64,000 nucleotides of DNA. It comes from Pyrenula massariospora (taxonomy: Eukaryota > Ascomycota > Eurotiomycetes > Pyrenulales > Pyrenulaceae). This document shows positions 24,408-35,657 of this stretch, piece by piece (position 1 is the first letter of the stretch; each line of letters starts with the position of its first letter). The DNA is taken from NCBI GenBank assembly GCA_021030905.1, contig JAGFMI010000015.1, forward strand, positions 62,001 through 126,000, read 5' to 3'. A program made the translations under genes and the position numbers. Below the pieces are notes generated by a model. The model searched no databases, had not been told where the DNA came from, and saw only the letters and a program-made list of their open reading frames with translations.

Positions 24408-24802
24408 TTTGTTTGCTCGGAATTCAGGAAACGGAAGAGGAGCATCTGGGTATATTTGAGGTAGAGAAACAGTTGTGGGATGCCTTGAGCTTCAATTTCT
24501 GTCTAAAACAGTAGCTGGTGGAAAGGTACTACGGATGGCTTCTCATAACATTGGGGTAGCGACGGAACCCCAACACAAGAACAGTCGTCTTTCTCATTCT
24601 AAATGGGGATATTGAAAGTGGTGACAAGGCTTGGTTGCGAGCGGGGCAGGCTGCTAAAATAGCAAATCCTCAGCCTTACTTGTATGTCATGAAATGAACA
24701 ACATTGCCATCCTGAGTTCATGTCATAACTTGATCTTCATTGTGCTATTCTACCCACCCAGGAGGGGCAGGTCTGGTAAACGAACGCGTTAGAGACGGCT
24801 TA

Positions 24803-25981
24803 ATGCCAAACCACCTTTCGCCCGGGCCGAAGCTTCAAGAGAGGCATCACGTAGTTGGTTTCCAGAATGTGAGCGGAAACTTCTCTATTGGAAGAGACAT
24901 AAATGTTGGTATGATGCTACCGAATGTGGAATCTACCCTGTTGCCATTACTGACATGTAACAAAGGAGTATTCGATGAAGGCAGCAAATTTCTCACAGAT
25001 ACCCGCGACGACAGAGAGTATGTTGGAAATGGAAGCAACATTACACACGGAGATGCGCAAGACTATACTGTCGCATTGATCTGCCCTCTGTCGATTGAAC
25101 TGTCTGCAGCGAGGCTGATGTTAGATGAGGAACATGAAATGCTTCGCATAAGAGTCGGAGAGGATGATAATGTATATACTTGCGGTTCGATCAATGGCCA
25201 TAATATTGTCATTGTCAGTCTTCCTCATTGGCACTGCGGACTTATATCCGCTGCGCACGTCATTAATCCTTTGAGTCAAAGTTTCCCAAACCTGCGAATG
25301 ACGCTGTTGGTGGGCATTGGCGGTGGCATTCCACAAAAAGTTTCAGCAGCAAATCCGGTTGACGATGTCCACCTCGGAGATGTGGTCATTGGCTGGAATG
25401 GGGACAAAGAGCCGGCAATAATACATTGGGAAGCACCTAAAAGGATTCTACCTCAGCCGAGTCTTCAGATCTTAAACGCGCTAAGCAAACTTCAATCAAA
25501 TCGTGACCTCGGCCGCACAACGTTTCAAGATCACCTTGAGAAGTGTCTGGACCATCTCTACGCAAAAGCCAAATTTTCTTATCCAGGACTCAAGAACGAT
25601 AAGCTTTTCAACGCGAATTACCACCATGAAAGAGAGCCACTGTCTCCATGCGAAGGCTGCAGACCCGAACAACTCGTCCACCGGCAAAAGCGGAGTTCAA
25701 AAGACTTCCAGCTACATTTCGGGACCATAGCCTGTGTGGACAAAGTCGTCGATGACGCCATAATCAGAGACCGCATCAGAGATGAGGTAATGGCAATCTG
25801 CATTGAAATGGAAGCTGCAGGAGTTCTAGGCAGACAAAATTGTCTCGCTATTCGAGGAATATCCGACTATGCAGATAGCCACAAGAATGACCTGTGGAAA
25901 GGTTACGCGGCTGCAACGGCGGCAGCTGTAGCGCGAGAGATTCTCTGCATTCTGAACCCGCGGGACGTGCGCGACCTGTGA
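24803..25981 (+). CDS. Stand-alone nucleoside phosphorylase-fold (PNP_UDP) protein sharing the NLR's N-terminal motif
   Basis: The frame is open from 24740, but the first in-frame ATG is at 24803, giving 392 residues; a 5' exon ending at the AG near 24770 is possible. Residues 17-35 hold the motif SGNFSIGRDINV. From about residue 88 (DYTVALICPLSIELSAARLM) the sequence is a nucleoside phosphorylase-like domain with GIGGGIP (about 171), HLGDVVIG, the acidic EMEAAGV (about 335) and RGISDYADSHKN-x-LW near the end. In many fungal NLRs this same domain is fused at the N-terminus as the effector. Here it is separate and lies back-to-back with a NACHT-ankyrin gene lacking it. Enzymatic activity (nucleoside or nucleotide cleavage) is inferred from the fold only. 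Confidence 0.85.
   Translation: MPNHLSPGPKLQERHHVVGFQNVSGNFSIGRDINVGMMLPNVESTLLPLLTCNKGVFDEGSKFLTDTRDDREYVGNGSNITHGDAQDYTVALICPLSIELSAARLMLDEEHEMLRIRVGEDDNVYTCGSINGHNIVIVSLPHWHCGLISAAHVINPLSQSFPNLRMTLLVGIGGGIPQKVSAANPVDDVHLGDVVIGWNGDKEPAIIHWEAPKRILPQPSLQILNALSKLQSNRDLGRTTFQDHLEKCLDHLYAKAKFSYPGLKNDKLFNANYHHEREPLSPCEGCRPEQLVHRQKRSSKDFQLHFGTIACVDKVVDDAIIRDRIRDEVMAICIEMEAAGVLGRQNCLAIRGISDYADSHKNDLWKGYAAATAAAVAREILCILNPRDVRDL
24851..24907 (+). other. Putative amyloid-type signalling motif in the PNP-fold protein
   Basis: Residues 17-35 (V-x-G-x4-S-G-N-x2-I-G-R-D-x-N-V). Ten of 19 aligned positions, including GN, IGRD and NV, are identical to the motif in the divergently transcribed NLR. Confidence 0.5.
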
Positions 25982-28183
25982 GATGCGATGAGTCGCCCGG
26001 CCACGAGTTCTAGGGAGCCCTACGGTTCTTAATGTGGCCCTTCGGCCCTGGGGCTCTGGGGGTTCATTTCGGGATCTTTCGGCCCTGTCCCTAGCGAGCC
26101 TCCGCTAATTTAAGCTCCGCCCGTCGAACCGTCCTTGACTACGGACAGTTGGGGCCAAAGCACTCTCAGTGTGATGACAGAGGACTACATCTAAGTTTTC
26201 TGAAGTTGAATTTTTGTCTGGTATATTACGCCAGAATTTTGACGTCGTCCTAGAATCATAACCACCCCTTAAATCGAAATTCTAATGTGGCCAATCTTCC
26301 TGGGTCGGCACATAAAGTTCACCTCGTAAACCCCAATGGAATGTGCTACCCCCGCCGCTGTCTCTTTCGTCGGGGAGGATCTACAATAGTCTTATCGATC
26401 TCATAAGCCCAGTCTAAACCCGAACCGAAATATCTCCTACTCGACGTTCGCCCTCGCCACCGCTCCTTACGTGATCTTTGGCTCCACTAGTAGTCGCCTA
26501 GCGCGGCGACATCGACTCTTGCATCAACTTTTGCCACGTTAGCTGCCCAAATCAAGGGCTTCTCGGACCTTCATAGGCGTTAAGGATCAAATAGGAATAC
26601 TAGAGGCGCAGAAACTTGAAGTTGAGTCTTCGCTAAAGGAGTTGACGTGCCACATTTGCAGCCTATTTTGGTACGTTCGGGCACGCAGAACAACCGTCGC
26701 AACTATTCCTATAATGGTGAATATACCGACGACAATGCGGAGCGTTATGTTAAGATTGAACTTGTTGCCATCAATAGGTGAGCCTTCAGAAGAAAGGTAG
26801 GATTGAGCGGAGCTTGAGACATAGGAGAGTGTTGGTTGGCACCAATTGTCAGAGAGGCTGATGAGGTAGAGGCTAACGAGACAGTGTCTAAATAGGTAAG
26901 AAAGCTAATGAGGAAGGGATTGAGTATGTTTGCTGCTAAGGAGAAGGCTTTAGTACCAGGATCTAGCCTGAACATCGACTTGAAGATATCCTAATGGCCC
27001 TAGTTAAACTCGAAGTCAATGTGTTGTACGCAGGCACGATATCCGCTGAAGTCGCGCTTGGCCCTCAAGTGTCACTTGTGTAGCTATTCTCCGATGAGGC
27101 GGTAGCCGTCTTATTGGCTAAGCAAATGCCATCCAACCAAATCTCTCACTCACAATACGAAGCTCGTTCCCCTATGGTAGCAGGACGACTCGCCGAGGTC
27201 TTTGGCACAGATGCTGGAGCAAATTCCATGATTCCGCACCAAGTTGACATTTCGATATGCCGGTAAAGGTGAGACAAATGCTGAGAATGCGCAGAGAAGG
27301 ACGAAAAACAAGGGGAGGGCTGTGCTGGGAGTGATAGCGCTCGATCACTTCTGGTACACGGCCAATCTTGCACTTTGCTTACCTGTTTCGGGCAGAAGGT
27401 GATACCACTTTACACCGATCGGAGGGTGAGGCCGTCCATATTCAGTCGAATTGTTCAAAAATCATGTGGATAAAGTGTTCCGCCGTCCTTAGCTTGACAC
27501 CTCGATTTCCTCTCTCTTTGCTTGGCCGAACAGATGGAGATAGACTTAGGTTGCCTATTGTAGTTAAATTTGCCTCACCGTTGGGATAAGATCACTGTAA
27601 GAAGGAGCTCGCAAAGTTGACTACTTATATTGTGATGAAGAAACTGAGTGTGGTTTGAATTTGTGGGTTACTGGATTGTTTGTGGATGAAAGAGTTCATT
27701 TTTTATTTATGCTTTCTCCATAGGCGGAAGTAGACGATCAGAGGGTGGAGCGTAAGTCTCCGCCACTCAATTGATCCTGTTTGCAACCAACAGGAGTGCA
27801 AGTTCGACTCCAATTCAAATTTTGTTACTGGGTAGATCGAAAGATGATAAACGAGATAAATTTTGCATTGCTTAGACAGAACTCTGAGGTAGGCCATTGA
27901 TTAGTATTCACGCGCCCGCAACACCTGTAAACCCTGTTGTGGTGACATCTGCCAAGGGAAATCAGGTGTCCCTGAGATGTCTTTCACCCCTGTCGAAATA
28001 CATGTTGGAGAGTGAAGAAGCCTTTGACCACATTTTCATCACAAGATGCTAGATGTCATTTGACATTTGAGTCTTTGATTCAGGGGATCTGCGACCTCAG
28101 ACCAATTTCTAGCTTATGCAAGCTACATCGACCACCTTGGTTCGCCTTATTCTGGAATCGAGCTCCATTTTAATTGCTACAAG
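25982..28183. other. Long intergenic region, possible gene remnants only
   Basis: About 2.2 kb without a supportable gene. A GC-rich stretch lies at 25990-26130. A plus-strand frame near 26578-26800 has a heptad-like segment (DQIGILEAQKLEVESSLKEL), and minus-strand frames at 26745-26975 and 27146-27373 are hydrophobic, but none resolves into a gene. It may contain eroded coding sequence. Confidence 0.4.
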
Positions 28184-29085
28184 ATGGTTGATGTTCTTCC
28201 TCGTGTTCGAGCCTGCATATTTGACGTGGACGGCACACTTATCAACTCGGAAGATGTTTACACTGAAATCTACAACAAGATCCTTAGGTCATATGGAAAG
28301 GACGACTATCCATGGACCGTTAAGGCAGTACAACAAAGTAGAGGAACTGTAGTATGTTTTATCGCAGGCTTTTACCAAGATTTAGCACTCTGACCCCGAA
28401 ACAAGGGTACCCAACGTCTGCTCGCGTGGGCGGACATACCGCACTCCGTGGAAGAATGGCGAACCAAAGAAAAGGCATAGCAAGGAGCCTTCGCCCAATG
28501 CCAAATGCTTCCCGGGGTGATGGACTACCTCAAAAAGATATCGAGCGCTTCACCTCGGATTCACATGGCCCTTGCAAGCTCGGCCAGTAAACGTCTTTTG
28601 ACATCAAGACGACGAAAGTACCAGACCTTCGAACCTTTGTGCCTTCCGAACTACAAATATTTGGCGATGATCCAGATATAGAGGGCCGCGACAATAAACC
28701 TCGTCCACACATATTCAACCTTGCTCTTCGACGCATTAGCAAACGTCTGCACTGCATCCGGACAGCCGAGTGTCAAAAGCGAGTAGTGTCTGGTTTTCGA
28801 AGATTCAATCGCCGGAGTTGAAGCTGGTAGGAGATCGGGCATGCGAGTTGTGTGAATTCCGCTTGAGGGGTTGGCGCAAGTGTGTAGAGGCTACGAACTG
28901 AACGTCCTCATGGGCTTAACGGAGAAAGTCGGTCTACCCTCCGATTTTGGTGACTCGAAGGAGGGAGAACATCGGACACCCATCCCGCTCCGAGAAATAA
29001 TGTAATGTCTAGTGATAGCCATGCAGAGATGATCATGTTCTTAGAGGAATTCTCGCCAGCTAAGTATGGTATCAAAGGGGCAATG
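28184..29085 (+). pseudogene. HAD-superfamily phosphatase pseudogene (pseudouridine-5'-phosphatase-like)
   Basis: Starts with VRACIFDVDGTLINSED, the HAD motif I (D-x-D-G-T). After a probable intron at about 28351-28404 it continues with QRLLAWADIPHSVEEWRTKE, PGVMDYLKKISSASPRIHMA, LASSASKRL (motif II region), FGDDPDIEGRDNKPRPHIF (motif III Lys), LVFEDSIAGVEAGRRSGMRV (motif IV) and KYGI at the end. The blocks lie in different frames. Damage seen: TAG at 28478-28480, a one-base loss near 28589, a frame change near 28760, TGA at 28853-28855 where the family has Trp, and another frame change before about 28990. The order and spacing of all four HAD motifs are kept, so this was a complete gene. Confidence 0.8.
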
Positions 29086-29493
29086 AACAATACTTTAAGA
29101 CGCCTTAGACGTCAAGAATGAATGAAGAGCCCACGAGGTTGTGATAATCTCTTCCACAAAGCCGCTTGTAGGCTGCATACGTATGGAAGCAGCGCTAATG
29201 CTTTCACCGTCGCATGAGACAGGTTGAAGCTGGAAAAATAGCAAGGAGTGCGCTCATGCGCAGGTGAGGCAACTATCTAAAAATCCTTTGTCTCTCCTTC
29301 CGATGCCTTGTGTTCACCTCCAGCTGCCTCTGATTCTGCTTGTCCTGATTTTGCAAGCTCGGAAACCTGACTCAATTTCTGCATTTCATTCTTTAGATCC
29401 TGCGGACAGAACATCTCGCAGAGATTGGTCATATCGTCGTAGACCCTGTGAGATCGTTATTCATGGACCCACTGCGTTGATAACACACTAAGC
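29086..29493. other. Intergenic between the HAD pseudogene and the convergent kinase gene
   Basis: About 400 bases with no supported gene; it must hold the 3' end of the fructosamine-kinase-like gene. Confidence 0.4.
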
Positions 29494-30743
29494 TTACACT
29501 TGCCGTTGCTGTGAGCCAGGTATATATATTGTGTTGCCAATATTGAAAGGCAACGAGTAAAGAAGATTGCGGGCATCCCAGTCTTCGACAGGCTCTGAGA
29601 TGGGGAAGTGTTGCTTGTATGACTGTATGTAAGCCTCGTTACTGAGCCTGTGTCTAGGAGCTCTCCAATTCCCTATATCGTACTCGTTGTGACCGTAGAA
29701 TGAGCAAACATCAAATACAAAGGCTGCTCCGGTTCTAGCGTCCATAGCTGTATTACCATCCCAACAATCACCATGGACAAGACAGGGTTTCAAGACTCGG
29801 CCCTCCGCCTGAAGGGGAAGAAGGAGGCGAGGAACTACTTTCTCGAGAGTAAGTCTACAGACCACATCAAATTCTGGCCAGTTCAGGATAGGCTTCGCCA
29901 AAGTGATTATGTGCGCGAGATGACGCCCAAAAAGGGCACACCATGAATCGTCCCAAGTGTCCACAGCTTGGGCGATCTTCGCATGGCAAGTTGAAGTGTG
30001 GAAATCAAATTTGCCGGTCGGCGACTTTGAGCGGAGATGCAAGTCTGCAAGTCGAGGTGCCAGTTTGCTTGGATCGGCAGGCTTTCATTGGTTAGAGCTT
30101 TCCGGTATGCGTAAGATATTCACATCATGTACGAAAATCAATCTGTGCGAGAATATAGGGGCAAAGCTAAGATCATTTGGCGTACCTGTCCGCCCACCTC
30201 TCGAAACTCAGAAAGCAGGAAATACTTCTCTGGGCTTTTCTGCCTATACATTCCCCATGCATAAGGCTCAGGAACGAAGTCTGGCGAGATCGCGTAGATG
30301 GCTTTCAATGATTCGAACTCTCCCTCACACATTTGTCGCCCAATCTCTCCGATGAAAACAACCTAGTCATTTTATGAGCCAGGGGCTTATTGTATTTAAA
30401 TACGCCTACCTTCAGGAAATAACTTTTGATACCCCCCTTTGGTAATTTGGTCACAATTTTCGCAGTCTCGCCCCAGAGGGACTCGCCGTACTTGAAAGCT
30501 TGAACGATCTTCGTGCTTGGTGTCGGAAAAGCTGAAGCGAATCGAGTCTTAGCCTTAGTTCGAGGAATTGATAAAATGTTCTCGAGCTTCCATACCGCTA
30601 ATGACACTTTCGTCGACATCATACGCGCCTGTCGCGACAGGTGGTTCCATTGAGTCAAATAGGTTCACTTCAATTTCACGTTGTAAACCCGTTATTGTAA
30701 CGTCCGAAAGTGCGTGTGCCGGGTATCCTTTCATGATAGACAT
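29494..30743 (-). CDS. Fructosamine/ketosamine-3-kinase family protein
   Basis: Four exons: 30743-30596, 30531-30410, 30362-30186 and 30081-29494 (introns 64, 47 and 104 nt), giving 344 residues. The joins recreate family text: VDESVISAFPTPSTKIVQAF, YGESLWGETAKI, SYFLKVVFIGEIGRQMCEGE, then FVPEPYAWG, then ADPSKLAPRLADLHLRSKSP. The catalytic loop reads LVHGDCWDGNTA and the metal-binding block is FVFDVCSFYGHNEYDIGNW. Members phosphorylate fructosamine or ribulosamine adducts on proteins (deglycation) in the cytosol. In many family members the metal-binding residue is in D-P-A-x-Y-G-x-x-E; here it is D-V-C-S-F-Y-G-H-N-E, a small change that could affect activity. Otherwise intact. Confidence 0.9.
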
Positions 30744-31189
30744 GCCTGCAAAAGAGCCACAATCTTTTATACGTTTAGTATTGCATTAAAAGCTCTGGAT
30801 TCATTTAGAAAAGCCGCAGAGCATCACGACCCAGACTGAGCGAGAGACACGTGCGGATTGGTGACGCTGGCTAGCCGTGTCAAATCTACAAAAGCACCTC
30901 AGCACCGCTAATCCGGGCGCCAACAATTTAATTCAATGTATCCAAATGGCGGTGCACGTGATTTGTACAATAGTACATTGAATTTAATCAGTAATATAAT
31001 ACAACTTGGGATCAATCTCATTACTCCTTTATTTTCATGCCAAATCTGTGACTGTTGGTTATTTTCTGTGAGGCCGTTGAACCTGCATGGATCTTTGGAC
31101 TTTCGACCAATGAGCAATAGGAACATTCGCTGTTGCAGATATTTGTACAGATTATCAAGTTTAAGCCGGCCTTAAAACCCCTCTTGCCA

Positions 31190-31733
31190 CTAGGCTAAGT
31201 CGTATTTCTCTTCTTTCAAAAGGCAATTCTGATTCACCGAGCGATGATATCGTTTGAGCAAATTCGATAATCCTAACTCGCTCGTAATCCCATACGGCGC
31301 TTTCCCGCCGACCTGACCGACAATAAGAAGCGTTACGTAGGAATCAGATGCTTTGATCTTCGTTAAGCATATAACAGTTCCGTCTAGTTCTCGGTCAAGG
31401 AGTTTCTTGTGGAGGTCGGATCCTCGTGAACAGTCTCCGCCAATTGATGTCGCCTCTACCTTGTAGCCAGGAATTGAGGGAGCAACGCAACCGCATTCGT
31501 CTTCGCGGAGCTTAATCTTCAACATTGTCGCCACAATGTACAGGTACGGCAAGGCATTAGCGATGATCGCGTCATGATCTGCAATAGATACTTCTTCGAG
31601 CCGACATTCGATTGAACCATCTTGCTTTTCGATACTGAAGTAAGGAGAGCTGTCCTCAAGAATCCCATCTTGATCAAGACTATCTACGACTTCTGACCAA
31701 CCAATAATTCGCCCATCCCACGTGTAATAAGCC
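31190..31733 (-). CDS. Orphan 3' coding segment of unknown protein
   Basis: A continuous 180-codon frame (from AYYTWDGRIIGWSE to the stop after KYDLA) begins just after an AG at 31735-31734 that could be a splice acceptor. No in-frame ATG lies near its start, and upstream sequence is AT-rich with no clear exon. Coding character is good (balanced composition, no stop), but I recognise no family. It is either the last exon of a gene whose 5' part is not visible to me, or a remnant. Confidence 0.4.
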
Positions 31734-33531
31734 TTTTAGACTTTAATTCCGGGCTTAGAGTAGCTTGGTGCGATTGTGATTTATGTTAAAGATTGGATTG
31801 GCTCAACACTGCGGTACGTGATAATTGAAAGGATTCGCAGAGCCCGTTGTATATCTTTGTCATCTTTAAGTTTATTATCTATCTCTTTAACTAGTCGAAT
31901 TTTAATCCACTTTAATAATCTTAGAAAGTGCTCAATACATAGCTGAATATCTATAAGGTTTAAAATCTCTCGAGTTTGTAGATCATGAAAAATCGATCTT
32001 TAATGTAAGCGTTGTATGATCCTTAAACTCGGATATCAAGAGACAATCGGAGGCGCTGTAGAGATGGCTTCGTCAGTTACAATTTCGTATCCCTCAATCT
32101 TATACTAGAGACATCAAGGCGCACACGGTAAATGCAAGAATGTATTTCAATGATTGTAAAACATTGGGGAAGTTTTTAGATTTTGATCGGCCCGTCCATT
32201 GGAAAATTATGTTTTTGTTTAAGCCGTTTATCTATCGTCGAAGTCCGCTATGAGATTAGAAAAAAGCGTTCTAAAATTGCTGTAAAGCTCTTCGGTTAAA
32301 TCTGCGGCGTCTGGTGAGGCGGCGGGGATACGGTTGTATGAATTCATTTTTTGCAGTTGCGGGTATGGTGCGGTGGAGTAGCCCAAACTTTATAAATTTG
32401 TCTAGTGAAATTCTGCATTCAGCGCATCGAATAGATCTCTGTGTTTATAATTGCAGATTGTTATTAAGTTCAATGCAGCCCGTGCTTCATTTTCAATTTC
32501 CCTACTTTATCGTACATATCATAGCGTTACCCTATCAACGGATCGCTCCATAACACTCAGCCCCAATCACTTTCCATTGGTTCATTCCAGGTTTTTCAGC
32601 TTCCGTAGATGACGAGCTTCTGGCCCTTCTCAAAGCCATATTCAATTCCGTTTGAAGGTTTTGCTTTGGCAGGCCACTGGGATTTCCACGGCTGTGCCCT
32701 TTGCTCGGTAGGGTCCAATACCGAGCAGCATTCGGCAAATTGGGACGTGGACCTGTTTGCAGACTGAGGCACAAAGCCATTTTCCAGCGGACCAGTGGCA
32801 GGCATGATGCTGGAGACAATCAAAGTTCTGTTCCTGTAGTTAATGGTCAGCTCATTGTCAGAAGGTACGGAGTTAGGATTTTTGCTTCCCAGGGTACCTA
32901 CCTGTGATTTGATGCTGGAGTGGCAAAGTGATAACAATGCTCACCCTTGGTGTATGTTGATGAACGTAAGGTGACAGTGTGGAGTAGTTGAAGGAGACTT
33001 TATGCTGATAACAACGCTCCGGTGGCACGTAAGCCGCGATCCTGCATTCCATTGGCGCAGGGAAACGAGTGCTATTGGCCTCGCAGTTAAGCCCCAGCTT
33101 TGCCCAAGCTGCATCCTTCCAATTAACTTGCGTGTGCCCCTCTTTCCCCTCTTCCCCTCTTTTCCACCGACACATGATTTCCTTTTTGTCCGTCTCGACC
33201 CTGCTACCTCGTGATGTGAGATGATTGACGCTCTCTGCGACCGAGTTCGCTCTAAGATTTTCCTACTGGTCGCTTGGCGTCGCCGATAATCGCCCTTATA
33301 GAGTGACTGTCCATATTCGTAGCGACTCGAAAGCACGGAGTTCATTGTGCCCTCAAACGAGTCTTATCTAGCTGTGCCAGAGCGCCAGAACCAAGCTCAC
33401 TTTCATTCTGCACAATGTTGCAGCTATAATTAGTTCTACTTGGCGTTGGAAGTGTGAAACAACTCGTCAAGTGGATCATGGTTACCTTTCCTATCTCACA
33501 GGCCAATCGAAAAGAGAAAAGTAACAGCAAT
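31734..33531. other. AT-rich intergenic region with small coding-like remnant
   Basis: About 1.8 kb. The part from 31760 to 32300 is strongly AT-rich. On the minus strand at about 31787-32010 a 75-codon frame (containing EHFLRLLKWIKIRLVKEI) lacks a start and may be eroded coding sequence. Frames at 32535-32937 and 32941-33345 overlap each other and are unassigned. Confidence 0.4.
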
Positions 33532-34607
33532 ATGTCGGATGGCATAGAGAGCTCGATCTTTTTCATGAAAAGAGACAAACTTCACTTAGAGCAGAAACCC
33601 TACGCCTATCGCTTTGCAGCTCAGATAGATATCCCACAAAGCAATTTCGTGCTTCAAGAGCATCATGGGATACGTGTTACGGATATCCGCAGACACTTAA
33701 AGGACTTTACTTTACAGAAGAATGGTTTTGTCGTCTTAAGCTTGGCCGATGAAATTTCTTACGACGATTTTTTTGATCCAGAGAGGGTCAAAGTGTACTT
33801 CCGTCAGGTCGAGGCACTTCTGAAAAGTCATCTGGGAGCCTCACAAGTCGAAGTATTTCGCCATGCTGTAAGTATTCGATTCTTCACACTAGTCATTCTG
33901 ACGATAAATCGTCAGATTCGCAAGAGGGAGCCAAGCTTTCCGATAGCTACCGGGAAACCCTACGACTACGATCAACCGACTTCTGTGGCGCATATTGGTG
34001 CGTTCGAGTGTTCACCATCATCTTATCAGGAATTGCGCTGATTTTGGCCAAAAACTCAGACACTACTACCGCTGAAACATTAAGGGAAGTTGTTAGGCAG
34101 CACGGCGACGAAGCTGAAAAACTTATCGAGAAGAAACGCATTCAGTGGATCAAGTGCGTGCATTGTCATCTTTAGTATTTACTGAGGAGCGATGGCTAAA
34201 CAAAATGGTCATCATCTAGCATCTGGAAGCCCCTTCGTGGGCCGTTGAACGACTGGCCTCTAACATTTTGCGACACTTCCAACATCAATGCGTCAGAAGA
34301 CTTTGAGAGAGCAGATCTGCTGTACCCCGAGTTTGTGATTGAGAATTGCCAGATATACTACAGCCCGCACTATCGCTGGCACTACTTGAGCGAACAACAG
34401 ACCAATGAGCTTATTGTGTTTAAGCAATCGGATACAGACTCGGAGGCAAGTCCCGGTATGTTATGATGTTTCGTGCACCCTTGTTCCCATACTGAGTACC
34501 CCAAAGGAGTACCCCATTCATCATTTTACAACCCAGCTGTTCCATCCTACGAGCTTCCGCGTGAGAGCATCGAAGTCCGAGCCTTGGTTTACTATGACGA
34601 ATCTTAG
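33532..34607 (+). CDS. CmcJ-like / GA4-desaturase-like oxidoreductase family protein
   Basis: Five exons: 33532-33867, 33916-33997, 34060-34153, 34220-34455 and 34507-34607 (introns 48, 62, 66 and 51 nt), giving 282 residues. The joins recreate family-typical text: QVEVFRHAIRKREPSFP, PTSVAHIDTTTAETL, IQWINIWKPLRGPLNDWPL, then CDTSNI, YYSPHYRWHYLSEQQ and PRESIEVRALVYYDES at the end. This fungal family is annotated as CmcJ-methyltransferase-like or GA4 desaturase-like and relates to non-haem iron oxygenases such as those in secondary metabolism. An upstream in-frame ATG at 33454 would add 26 residues. No PKS, NRPS or terpene gene lies nearby, so a pathway cannot be inferred. Confidence 0.9.
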
Positions 34608-35657
34608 CATCGTATCAATCTTGATTTGGGCGGTTATTCCTTTCTGGCATAAGGTTCATATGGAGCAGCTCTTTGTGTTGTTGGGTCTTGCTTTGGTTTT
34701 TGACATCGATGATCGCGGATGCTCCGCGCCAAAGGTTCATAATTTGGGGTTCATACAGCTGGGGATTAATCATCGATACAGTTCAATATTATGATCCCGT
34801 AACTGTTATGATGATTAAGGAAGATGAAGAATAAGGACTAGAAGCAAACCGCCTACACAAGTCGTTTTGCGGTATGTGACGATAAGGTTATAATAATAAC
34901 GGTTTAGTGTCGTGATTAATAACTAAAGTAGTAGATAAAAGGTACTTAATAGCAGGAAACAAATTTTTCGGTGCCAAGTTTTTTGTTACCCGCGTGCCTA
35001 CCCTGTCATACTGCACATGCTAATCCTCTACCTATCCCTTACTAGTCGGTAAATGGCCACTTATAATTTGGGGGCACAGTTCTAGGCGCCCTTGGGCGCG
35101 TGCGGGGTAATATATAAGCTTAAAATATTAAAATAATAAGCTATAAATCCCTATTAATTAGGTTTAAGATCCCGATCCGCGAGTCCGCACGCGCTCGGAG
35201 GCCCTAGAGCTGTACCCCCAAATTATAAGTGGCCATTTACCGACTAGTAAGGGATAGCAACCATAGAAATGAATATCTATCCTTTTCATCGCTCGCGGAT
35301 TCTAAAGCCATTTTGCTAGAGGCTACATCCTAATTATTATGACCATGTGTCTCGGGATAAGGTGCCTAGCTTCCGGGAAAGTCGGAATTGAGGGCAGAGG
35401 GAGGGAGAGGGACATAGGCCTGGTGGTGACCGTAGCATGCAACTCTACAGCAATCCCGGCAATGCTGCAGATGAGCGATATCATCGTGAAAACAGTAATG
35501 TCGCTGAAAGGCTTGGTACCAACCTTCGCGAAATTTACAGTCCTCAATATTAACAAGATTATATTGATGCTTGACCAGTGAGCTTGAGACTCCCAACACG
35601 GCGGACTACTGTCTTCTTGTCCGTCGAAGCATGTTGCTACCAGGAAATGAAATCTAA
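34608..35657. other. Intergenic with MITE
   Basis: AT-rich from about 34790 to 35160. The only defined element is the inverted-repeat MITE at 35035-35254. Frames at 35323-35661 overlap on both strands and are unassigned. Confidence 0.5.
35035..35254. mobile_element. 220-bp MITE with long terminal inverted repeats and TA target duplication
   Basis: The left end (TCCCTTACTAGTCGGTAAAT...) and the right end are near-perfect inverted copies over about 60-75 bp, differing at only a few positions at first and more toward the centre. Both outer ends are flanked by TA (35033-35034 and 35255-35256), the target duplication of Tc1/mariner (Fot1/pogo) transposons. There is no coding capacity inside; the centre is AT-rich. 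It is a non-autonomous element presumably moved by a transposase elsewhere. Confidence 0.85.

Noticed and set aside
26578-27373. Hydrophobic and coiled-coil-like short frames, possibly an eroded gene
   Set aside because: I could not join them into a gene or match any family, and stops separate the pieces.
32535-32937. Minus-strand frames of about 95-113 codons with a Cys pair and LVIYGS ending
   Set aside because: They overlap in different frames, and neither has a supported intron or family.
33532-34607. Secondary-metabolite cluster around the CmcJ/GA4-desaturase-like gene
   Set aside because: No polyketide, peptide or terpene synthase or other tailoring enzyme lies near; a single family member is not a cluster.
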